From: Acanthaster planci
Taxonomy: Eukaryota > Echinodermata > Asteroidea > Valvatida > Acanthasteridae
DNA length: 64,000 nt
Direction of reading: 5' to 3'
Assembly: GCF_001949145.1 (NCBI RefSeq)
Contig: NW_019091355.1
Location: 4,851,842 to 4,915,841, forward strand
This document shows, in pieces, positions 50,080 to 60,942 of this stretch. Each line of letters begins with the position of its first letter. Position 1 is the first letter of the stretch. The translations under genes and the position numbers were made by a program. Under the pieces are notes generated by a model that did no database searches, was not told where the DNA came from, and saw nothing but the letters and a program-made list of their open reading frames with translations.

Positions 50080-52680
50080 GTTTACGAGGTCAGTTTTGTT
50101 TATCTTAGTTCCATGAATCTGTCATATTCAGTGTAATCTGTTCCATGAGGGGATACCAGACTATTTAGGGTTTCAAACTTCACTATCATTTTTGTTAAAT
50201 GTAGCTTAAAACATTGAGATATATTTCTCACAAATTTCAAATTATTCTAAACAAAACCCAGCATGAATTTGAACGAACTTTTCTTTCGTTGCTGTAATTG
50301 TTATACTCTCAAGTTCCCGAAATAAATGCTTTGACCTCACTTTCAATTTAAGATGGCCGATATATGAACACAGTCTGTTGGTAAAACTTTGAACAAAAAC
50401 TTGTCTCTGCCATTTGTGTTTCTTTTGTGTATATCATTTCAAGCTGTTTATTACGCTTACAAAGGGAAGTTTGGTGAGTGAGGATTCTTTTCTGCTTAAA
50501 GCCGTAGTTAACACACAAGTGTGTATTTGCCTGCGACTGAGGACCCCCTATTGTTCCTTTTGTTTGTACTTCAACTTTTTTAGGAGACCACTCATACGTT
50601 TTGTACACAGTTGTCTATCGGGGACCTCATTGTCTTCTATTGTTCAGGGTCCCCAATTGAATGCAGAAACAAACTCACTGATTCTTGAGTAAATGACGGG
50701 GGAAATATTTGTTAGATGCCTTGGGATGCTTCTGATAGTTTGGTGCAAAGGTCATGAACCTTCACGACAATTTTCAAACTTGTCTGGCATTTGGTTGAAT
50801 CTGGCGTTGTTTTCGTACTCGTGAAACTAATTCTGAAAAGCCTTTGTACTTGTTTCGTAGAGCTATTCTTGTTGTTAAACCGTCCAGCATTGGGGCTTAT
50901 TTCACCTGATGTCATCAAGAATTTTTATTGGGCATAGATCCGCGTATTGGTGGTAATTATTCGGGAATGTATTTACCTGTAACTTTGGTTTGTATCTGTA
51001 ATAAATAACATCACTCTAAACATGTTTCCCGCTGTCCAAAATCCTTGCTACCACTTTGTTAACAGGCATGTTCACATTGTTCAGAGGTTAAAAGATAAAT
51101 AGTTTTCACTGCTCACCAGTGTTCAACTGCTGAACATGTTTAGCATTTGCACATTTACACAGAATTTATAGAAGTGTTGAATGTAAAGACACAATTTTTG
51201 CAGTGAACGCAGAGGATACCGAGGCAGGTACATGCAGGGGACTGATTGTTATCTACCACCATAAACTAGGCCTTAGGGTTTGGCCTTGCAAGTTATTCTT
51301 TTCGAGTTGAATGACCACTTACTTTGTTCCTGAACAAAATTAAATGCAACAGAAAACTTTTTCCTGACAACCATGACGAATGAAAATTATTACCGTTACT
51401 ATGTGGCCACGTTGTCTTTCGTTTTGGGCTCTTGCAGTTGATATACGTAGTTCCATTGGTGAGATTGTAGATCTATCGAGCTCAGCATCCTGTAATTTGG
51501 GTTGCTAAAAGTTACGGCTTGACTTAAGACTAATGTAGGATGTTAGAAAAATTTTAAAAATAACCATGGAAATTTTGCACGTACATGTTTTGTTCGAACC
51601 TCGAACTAGCTATGGCTGGCTACAGGCACAATGCTGCATCAATTGACCCAGCCAGCCAGCTCCGAGCAGAAACAACAGAGGGCGCATTTTACATTTTTGC
51701 AAAGACGGTCCTTCGGAACCATGGCAACGAGGTTGGGTCCTTTGGTAGGAATCATAGAGCCATGTATAGCTCTACTGTAGGAACCCACCACTTGAGGTTG
51801 ATGAAGGACTCGCCGGGGATACGCGTTTGATTCCTTCTGTGCGCTTGTTTTTTTCTCCTCCAGGTCTACGGTACGGGTCTTCACAAGCCCGACTGGGAAT
51901 TTCCCGCCGGCCCGTCTCTTCTTTCCAGGGTGGCGGACTCGCATAGAACATTTCAGGTCCATTTGCCACAGGTCGTCAAGGTTTGGCAGCAGTAAGACTA
52001 TTATGCTTAATTATCCCCACCCCTCCCCCACTGATCCGCGCCTGGATAGAAACTTGGCGTTAACTCACATATAGCAGTCGATCAACGGGTGTCAGTGTTT
52101 TCAAAGATGCACATGTATGTGCACAAAAGGGGTTAAAGTGCAGAAATCCAGGTTCAGTGAGGAAATGCAACATCAATAGTAGATTTTGTATTTACAATTT
52201 ATTTCAGTGCATCTATTAAACACCCAATTTCGCTGTAAGCCGCTAAAGCCAGAGTATGGCCCCATTTAGTATATCGTTTAGTTCCCTTTTCGTCACTAAT
52301 GATATTCAAACGAATGTGACACGACCGGGACTGTCACGTACACACGCGGCTAGAAACGCTTCTTCATTTGCGAGGCCACTTCTGAATCCCCATTGCAACC
52401 TTTCAATGCCCGCGCCCCAAATCATCGTGTGTACTCTTCACTTATTAAGAGCGCGTGCATGTATGCTCGTTGTGCACACTGAAAGACCATAGATCAGGAT
52501 TTGACCTTGCCCATAATAGGAGCGCTGAATCGAATAATCAAGTGGTGCGCCGCTATTGAGAGTACTATCGTGCTCACAGTCGCTTCAATTTCTGCACGGG
52601 CTTCATACGCGACGAAGTCACCGTTGTTGCTGCTCAATACAGTTCTGTGTGTAACTCGCACGATTCCTATTCTCCATACG
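50080..52680. other. Intergenic region between GST-E and GST-F, no gene seen
   Basis: No exon-like open frame with splice borders is visible. Open frames of 80-107 codons at 51585-51962 overlap on both strands and look like chance. The proximal part (52440-52686) should contain the GST-F promoter, but I see no TATA box at the usual distance. Confidence 0.5.
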
Positions 52681-52686
52681 CTCAAG

Positions 52687-55600
52687 ATGCCTTCTTACAA
52701 GGTGGTGTACTTCCAGGGCCGTGGCTATGCCGAACCCACCCGCATGTTGCTAGCCCTTGCCGGCCAGGAGTTTGAGGACGTTCGCTACTCGCGTGAGGAA
52801 TGGTCCCAGCACAAAGCCGGTAAGTTTGAACATGTTGGTCCACATCCCCCAATTAAAAAAGATGAGGTTTTTTATTAATTTTTTTCTTCAATAAAAGTGA
52901 AGATATTAAGTGTCTTAAATGGAAATAGATTTGAACGAACGGAGCCATTTTTCAGAAGCTTGTTAATTGTGACTGGTGCTATCAATTGATGCTAAAGTTC
53001 ACTGGGGACGCTGCTCACTTGTTTTGCCCCCCCCCAAACAAAACAAAACAAAACAAAAACAAAAAAGAGTCAGGATCCGGCCTTTTTGGCATGCATATCA
53101 CTTAGGTGGGTATCGTCAAGCCCTTCATCCCTTCAATAAGAGTGCCGTCGTCTCCACAAAGTAAATGGGAAAGATTTCTTTTTGTACTGAACCGCCCAAA
53201 CCCGAGACTAAGGCCAGAAATGACCCCGGAACACGGCAGCCATTAGTTTTATTACGATGGCCCCGATGGGACACAACGGACAAATTTCTTTCATGCTGCC
53301 AATGTCGAAATTTCCACTTCTACAACTTCAACCGTCTGTTACTTTAAGTATTACAATTTTTATTATTTGATCATATTGTAATCTATTTTCCATTTCGAAT
53401 ATATATTGATATGGTAGAATACGATAGGATAAGATACGATATATTGGGTGACGACGCTGTTCATGGTGCAGGTTGTGAAAATTTGTTAGCTTCGCGCGAT
53501 CGTTTTAAATCCGTTTTTATCGAATTTCTCGTCTTGCCATCCACATTTCTACTTAAGTACATGTATTTTGTCTTTTAACACCCTTGAGTCTCATTACCTG
53601 AGCAATACTGCTCTTTAACAGCGTACTGCTCCTTACCAGTGTTTAGTGTTCATCATGGAATTACGGTCCTGTGTCTTCAACTTTATGCACGCCAGCCATC
53701 TTGTGTCTTCAACGAATTATCACCGACCTTCACTTGTGACGGTGTGAGTGTATTTTAGGACTCTGTGACATTCTTATTTTGGGTCTTGTGAATTTGTGAT
53801 TCTCCTTGAATGTTGGATTTCTGAGTGTTTCGTGCTGCAAAATGACCACTGGTTCCTGTTGGGCATTCCTACCTTTCATCTTTTTTGTGAGATCCACTAG
53901 GGTTTTCTCCATAGGTGTCATGGGTACAGAGATCCTTTCCATCACCCCCGGAATTCATGCTCGACCAATGGGCTGGACTGTCGATAGGCAATAGTTTTTT
54001 CACTAGAATACACCCAGTGAGTTCGTTCTATTGCTCCTTCTCATTAAAAAGGCATAGGCACAGGCAATCGGCTCATACTCCATAATAAATTAAATATGCA
54101 CGCATGCCTTCTCGCATTTATATCTGGAGACTTTGAAGTGAATCCTGGCCCACCACGCTTAAAATATCCTTGCAAAATTTGTCGTAAGGCTGCGAAGTGG
54201 GGCCAGAAAGCTATTGAGAGTGGACAATGTTTCTGAATGGTTTCATGCATCTTGCCTTCACATGTCTGATGAAATACACAAAATCCTTGTAGACCACCCA
54301 TCCGACACCTGGACCTGCTGCAGTTGCGGTATACCGAACTTCTCTTCTACATTCTTGGAAAGCTTCAAGGGTTTTAATATATCTTATAGCTTTGGCTTTC
54401 TTAGTAACCACAGTAGCGACATGTTAAACGAGTCCATTCCAGATCTTCCCTCGGTGTGCCAGTTTATTCATCGAGCCCTAAAAGAGCACCACGCCCAACC
54501 AAGTCCTAATAATCAAGACAAAAGTTTTGCAAAACACAAGTCCACCACTAAACAGCAACTATTTAATCTGAATATCAGTGACAGCGTCCTTGCCAAGCAC
54601 CCAAACTTTGAAGCTCTTCTCGCAACTGAAAATCCTGACATTGTGGTGGTCACAGAATCCTAGTCGAAGAGTCCCATTGCCTCCAGTGAAGTCTCCCCCC
54701 CCCCCACTACAGTGTTTTCCGACGCGACCGCGAAAACAACTGGGGAGGAAGGTTTTCATTGCTATGAAAAACACATTCATAGCTTCAGTTGGAACAAATA
54801 TTCAAGCCAACTGTAAATTGATAAGGATAAGTATTCCCGTGAAGGGTTTATCACCAGTGTATATAGGTGCCCTTTATAGGCCGTAGTCTTCAGATTGTAA
54901 AATAGTCAAGGAACATGGCGCAGGCCTATCTCTTTCCCGTATTCCACCCAACGCTTCAACGTGGCTCCTGGGCGACTTTAATTTGCCAGACACTGACTGG
55001 GATGCAGTTGCTTTTCGACATTGCTGCCAGTTTTCATCCATAAGCAAGTTAATGATTGACTTATATAATGATCAAAGCCTCCGTCCTTGACTTATGTCTC
55101 CCCGGTAATCCATCATCGGTAGACTGTGTGCATGCTCAGAGTGGAATCAGTGATCACGACGTGGTTATTGTTGGAGTGAAAATCAATCGGTAGATCCCAG
55201 GCCACCCAAACGTAAAGTGTTCTTGTATGACAAGGCAAATTTTGACGGTGTGAATTAATGAAGATATGACAAACTTCAATAAAGATCTAACAGATAATTT
55301 TTAAACTCTCACAGTATTGATGAGCTATATGTCTCATTCAAGGAATCCCTGGCGAGCTCTATTGATAAATAGGTTCCATTTGAAATGCGCTCCATCCGTT
55401 TCTCCTACCCTTGGATTAATAGCTCTATTAAGTGGGACATTTACATTAAAAAGCATCTCTGCAACCAAGTAAACAAGTATGGCTACTGCCTCCCGTTGGT
55501 CAAGATTCAAAACATTCCGCAGACAAGTTGACAGAAAGATTAGGAGAGCCCATCAGTCTTACATTAAAGACGTCACTGGATCTAGTTTTAAATCAGACAA

Positions 55601-58600
55601 CACTAAACAATTTTTAGACTTTAGTCAGGAGGTATCTGGTGTTTCGCCACTTCGCACTGCGACTCATGTAATGTCACACGCAAGAGACAAAGCTGATGTA
55701 CTAAATCGCCGTTTTGGCTCAGTCTTTACAAGTGAAGATAAGGCTGGAATCCCTTGCCTGGGAGAAAGCAGTCTTCCGAACATCTTCCGACCTCGTCTTT
55801 GCCGCTGAAGGTATCCCAAAACTACTGGCTGATCTAAAACCCCACAAATCACCAGGTCCCGGTGGTATAACACCTGTTGTGCTCCAAGCCTGTGCAACAA
55901 GCATCGCCCCAATTCTCCAGAAACTTTTCCATAAATCCATTCGGACAGGAACTTTGCCTTCTGAACTGATTGGTTGCAAACATCACGCCTCTTCATAAAA
56001 AAGATCGATCGGTCCGACCCTGCAAATTACCGCCCCGTGTCTTTAACATCAATTATCTGCAACCCCCCGGAACATATAATTCACGGTAATATCATGGAAC
56101 ACTTTGAGCATTATGGAATCCTAGCTGACGAACAACATGGTTTTAGGAAGGGCAAGTTGTGTCAGACAGAGTTGTCAGCTTTGTTGAATGACCTGCAACT
56201 GATCTTGGAGAATCGCAGCCGAGCAGACCTCATCATGGATTTTAGCAAGGGTTCTGATACTCTTCCTCATCACCGACTTCTAGTAAAACTTAGACATTTA
56301 GGAATCAGGAACAACATACGCAGGTGGATCAATTGCTTTCCTCAGCAAAAGACACCAGAAAGTGGTTGTGGATGGCCAGTCTGCAAACCTTCGCCAGTTC
56401 TATCAGGTGTCCCGCAAGGCATAAGTGCTAGGGCCATTATTATTGTGAGTAATATCATCACGTGTCAGGCTGTTCGCAGACGATTGCATTTTGTATCGCT
56501 AAAGTAAGCCCCCAGAAGACTCCGCCATCCTGCGGACAGACATTGACTGTCTATGTACCTGGCAATCCATTTGGTAGATGGGGTTTAATCGTTCCAAATG
56601 CTTCTCCATGAGGGTGACTCATAAAAAGAAACTAACAGCACCGTTAAACACGCTTAATGAAGTCAAACATCACTCATACTCAAATATTAGGAGCCGAACT
56701 CACCTCTGATATGACTTAGAGTACACATATAAATAAAATCGCCGCCAAAGCTTAGAAGACCCTTATAGTCTCTTGAAAAGATCTCTCCATGGCTGTAACA
56801 CCCCAAGGCAGTAGTTTATTTGTACGACCACTGCTTAAGTGCTGTCATGCGGTATGGGATCCTCACCAACAAAACACACCTTCCAGTGTTTACTCCAAAC
56901 GTTTATCTAGACAGACCAACAGTACTTTAAATCTTCAACGAATCCAGGCCAACAAAAGCTAGAAACCACCTTCCCTCACTGTATCCATGGGCAATTCCGG
57001 AATGCAATCTCCTCCCCGACTTTGTAAAAAAAAAAAACCCACATTGAATTCCTTCAGAACTCATTTAGACAAGATTAATATTAGCGAACTCTCTATCAAA
57101 TCGCATTTCAAAATGTAATACCAACTGGCACCATGACAGCGTTCCCTGCATGTGATAGCGCTATACCATAGACATTGACTGTCTATGTACCTGGCAATCC
57201 ATTTGGTAGATGGGGTTTAATCGTTCCAAATGCTTCTCCATGAGGGTGACTCATAAAAAGAAACTAACAGCACCGTTAAACACGCTTAATGAAGTCAAAC
57301 ATCACTCATACTCAAATATTAGGAGTCGAACTCACCTCTGATATGACTTAGAGTACACATATAAATAAAATCGCCGCCAAAGCTAAGAAGACCCTTATAG
57401 TCTCTTGAAAAGATCTCTCCATGGCTGTAACACCCCAAGGCAGTAGTTTATTTGTACGACCACTGCTTAAGTGCTGTCATGCGGTATGGGATCCTCACCA
57501 ACAAAACACAGTAAGTGAACTTGAAAAGATCCAGAGAGAAGCAGCCAGTTTCGTCTTAAAGGATTATAGCGGCTCATCAAGTGTTTCTGCAAGGGTCAGT
57601 TAGTTAGGTTGAGAATCTCTAGAGGACAGACGTACCAGAGCTCGACTATGCACATTTATAAGGAGATTTATGGTATAAGCCTTGGGTTTTTTTCTCACCT
57701 GCAAAACCATCCTTCCAGTGTTTACTCCAAACGTTTATCTAGACAGACCAACAGTACTTTAAATCTTCAACGAATCCAGGCCAACAAAAGCTAGAAACCA
57801 CCTTCCCTCACTGTATCCATGGGCAATTCCGGAATGCAATCTCCTCCCCGACTTTGTAAAAAAAAACCAACCCACATTGAATTCCTTCAGAACTCATTTA
57901 GACAATATTAATATTAGCGAACTCTCTATCAAATTGCATTTCAAAATGTAATACCAACTGGCACCATGACAGCGTTCCCTGCATGTGATAGCGCTATACC
58001 ATTGGCGTTTGTGTAGCTGACAAATACAGATACGATACGACACGATACGATGCGAGAGGATACGATATTATGTTTTATTGTCTCTTTCAGGAATTCTCTT
58101 TGATTTAGCATATCAAAATTTTAATCAATTTGTTAAAATATTACATTTCGCAATAACACAAAAAAATGTTCATGAATTGAAATGTAAAATAAAAATTTAA
58201 ATATAGATGAGATGATTAAAAGACCCCAGGGGTGTGACTTTAACTGGGGGTAGCGTAACCCAAATGCAAATTTTAATGGAAGCTACAACCAAATGTTGCT
58301 GTTACTTGATGCTGACCACTGTGACATGAAGGCGTAAAACGAACTATAGCGCGCATCTGGAACCAGGTTGTATTGAACAATATCCGTTTTGGGAGCCTCA
58401 AATCACACTTGACGTCATTTTTCTCTTCGGCAGAGGCTCCTATGCAGCAGTTGCCTTACTTGGAAGTCGACGGGAAGATTATCCCTCAGAGCCGTGCCAT
58501 GCACGGCTTCGTGGCCAGGGAGTTCGGTAAGTTGCAGAATTGGTCGTTTATTTAAATAGACTGGCAATGAGGTTACCAGGTACAGTTTCGTAGTTAACAG

Positions 58601-60942
58601 TGTTCACTATTTTCATAACATGAAGGAGCTGTAACCAGTCAAAATATTCCGGAGCACTAGTGCCTGACCGGGCACCAGTCTCCTGAATTCACGCACGCGA
58701 GATGTCTTTGTGCGTGTCCAATAAAGTCTGTGAAATAACTATTAGTGAACCACACGTGACAGTGTTTCAACCAACCAGGGTCGCGTTCAGTAGTGCAATA
58801 CTTACGCATTCGTATGCAGGCATCGATGACAAAGGCCAGGGCATACCAATACCAGCAGATGCAGTAATGTGAATGCGCCCCTTATAACCAGCAAGAGGTG
58901 TGTCGTAAACTTTATCTTCAAGGATTATGCCTGTTTTCCAGGTACACTGATTTTACTTTTTGTTAATTTGCATAGAATTAATATCAATGTATTCCATCAT
59001 TTTGAGGACTCCATGCCGGCTTTATTCGCTCCTCAAACATGCCAGTCATGGATAGACTATGAGTGATTTCCATTTAGCCTTTAATCGTGACATATGCACG
59101 TCCCTGTATTATGCGTGATGAGAATTTCTCTGCCCAATCGGTGGAGAAATTAAGAAAAAGATAAGCCTCCTCCTGGAGATAATAAAGTCTTGTGGCTTTG
59201 CCTCTTGCACTTGTCTTTTTTCGTGCCACCACTGTACCAGTACTGGTATCATGGATGCCAAGTGCACCTTGACTGGAGGCTAGTTTCAATCAAAGTTTCA
59301 CGGTAAAGGACCACAAAGGGAAACTGTCCTTGAAAAAATCGCATGTTATTTGTGTTTCCAAATACAGTCATACAATGTGTTTTTGTCTTTTTTCGTGCAG
59401 GCTTTAATGGTGCCAACAACGAGGAGACGACTAAAATTGACGTCATCAATGCTATTCTTGAAGACATTCGAATTCCACTCAGCAAAATCTTTTATGAACA
59501 GGACGAAGAAAAGAAGGTAACTCGCGCTTAACAAACCATAACGATAGTCTCAAGTCTTGTATGAAAACTCATTCTCAAAACTGCTTTTATGGAATCTCAT
59601 CGATTGCCCATCTGGTCATATCTGTTCTTGCATGCGATGCGATAACCTTTGTGTGGCTAATAGCCGACTGGAACATTACGGTAGGGCTCGAAGTGAGTCC
59701 ATGTCAAACTACGGTGGTGTAAATTTGTGACGAGGAGCGATGGGGGATGACTGAAATCTAAAAAAATGGCCGAGCATGGAAATTCAAAAAGCACATGAGC
59801 ATGGGGAGATGGACACACTAGGTGGCGCTGTTCAAGATACAGACGTATACATATACCCCTTAACCTTACACCAAAACAGCTTAATTTGAGCCGTTTGGTG
59901 TAAATTCGAAGACAAAATTCGCCTTTTCTCCCTTACCACAAAAGCTAGGGGAGGGGATCCAATAACCCACCCGCGGTCAAAATGTAGGGGCATATATATC
60001 ACCATCCTGGAGTATACGCCCTAGCAAACTGCCGCCAAAGTTGAACAGAAATTTTTTTTAATACTTTACCCTCAAATGGTACCTTGTTTGGGGGAGATTT
60101 CCGTAAAATTGTACACAAATTTTGACGACTTGGAACTTCTTATGTCTCTCTGGTGTCCAGTATCTCCCGAAGGTATCATTCTTGACGATAAAATGTCCAA
60201 CAAGGTCATTGATCACTTTAACACTTCGTCTGGAGGAGCTCTGAGATAACCCAATGAGCCTAGAGTTATGAGACCTTTGACTGTCACTGTGGAGATATAT
60301 CTGACTGCAGAGAAGTCCTCAACACTACATCGGGGAATACCGGTAACAGCTGAAGTGTGCGTGAAAAGAAAGTTTGGCATCTATTTCTTTCAGAAAGAGG
60401 GACTGGCGAAATTTTATGCCGAAACTACTCCCAAGTTCTTCAAGGCACTTGAAAAGATGCTGGTAGACAACAACGGTGGTGATGGCTTCTTGGTCGGTTC
60501 CAAGGTAATTAAGAGTTTGAGACTTTGGTAAAACGTAGGACATAATTACTTCCCCATAATGCAACACTCGTGATTTTGACTCATCTTGGCGCATGCGTAC
60601 TGCTCAAACAACTAGTTTAGAGTTCAATCATTTTAGGTGTGATGGATGTATCTTGCCATTCATAATTATAAGAGACACTTGATATGCGCCACAAGTGCTT
60701 TGATATGTTTGAAACACCGGCAGTGTAAATCTGACAACGATCAACAGTTTGTTTTAATCCCAGTGTTTTTGGAATTGCTTTCCCAGATTTCTCGCGCTGA
60801 CATCTTCTTTTACGTCAGCATGGAATTTCTGGATCAGAACGAGGTCAAGAAGTATCCGAGGTTGGTAGCCCTGATGGAGCGCGTTGCCAAGGACCCCAAG
60901 ATCGCTGCTTACTTGGCTAAGCGTCCGCAAACGCAGTTTTAA
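52687..60942 (+). CDS. GST-F: sigma-class glutathione S-transferase / HPGDS-like, complete, five exons, long first intron
   Basis: Coding exons 52687-52819, 58434-58526, 59401-59516, 60394-60504 and 60787-60942 join to 202 aa with phases 1, 1, 0, 0. It starts MPSYKVVYFQGRGYAEPTRM: Tyr8 is kept, and the second Arg of the RGR motif (residue 14) is replaced by Tyr while Arg12 remains, a change in a GSH-site region not seen in the other copies. Trp39, Lys43 and IIPQS follow. Exon 3 is the short form, as in GST-D (KIFYEQDE). The end is RPQTQF. Intron 1 is 5.6 kb because it contains a broken LINE on the same strand. Confidence 0.95.
53411..53442. repeat. TACGAT/GATA simple repeat left of the LINE
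   Basis: Degenerate ATACGATAGGATAAGATACG-type tract. A similar tract lies right of the LINE at 58029-58067, so the LINE either inserted into such a repeat or carries it as a tail. Confidence 0.6.
56539..57170 (+). repeat. LINE 3' end, tandem copy 1 (internally deleted)
   Basis: Starts GACATTGACTGTCTATGTAC and ends GCGCTATACCATA. It is nearly identical to copy 2 but lacks about 200 bp present there (57511-57711); the join reads AACAAAACACA|CCTTCCAGTG. Confidence 0.85.
57171..58002 (+). repeat. LINE 3' end, tandem copy 2
   Basis: Repeats the segment starting GACATTGACTGTCTATGTAC immediately after copy 1. It includes the RT C-terminal region (RPLLKCCHAVWDPHQQN, ELEKIQREAASFVL), which is typical of LINE proteins after the catalytic core. 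It ends at a simple TACGAT repeat. Confidence 0.85.
58029..58067. repeat. TACGAT simple repeat at the LINE 3' end
   Basis: ATACGATACGACACGATACG followed by further ATACGA units directly follows the LINE 3' end. Short tandem units at the 3' terminus are common in CR1/L2-type elements. Confidence 0.65.

Larger units (their letters stand above)
54096..58002 (+). mobile_element. Inactive CR1/L2-like LINE in GST-F intron 1
   Basis: Remnants in the right order, broken by shifts and stops, are visible on the plus strand. At 54096 an ORF starts MHACLLAFISGDFEVNPGPP, followed by a PHD-like finger (PCKICRK, EWFHASCLHM, WTCCSCG). Endonuclease pieces follow: NPDIVVVTES, IGALYRP, LLGDFNLPDTDW and GISDHDVVIVGV at about 55145-55180. 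Reverse transcriptase pieces are KPHKSPGPGGITPVVLQ (about 55836), DPANYRPVSLTSI, ADEQHGFRKG, LSGVPQG and LFADDCILYR at 56470-56499, with the catalytic FADD. The 3' end is tandemly duplicated. The non-coding 5' limit is uncertain and may lie near 53450. The architecture fits CR1/L2-type non-LTR elements. Confidence 0.9.

Noticed and set aside
57511-57711. GTAAGT-starting segment absent from LINE 3' copy 1, as a removed intron
   Set aside because: The 3' limit has no AG acceptor or branch-like tract; a deletion is simpler.
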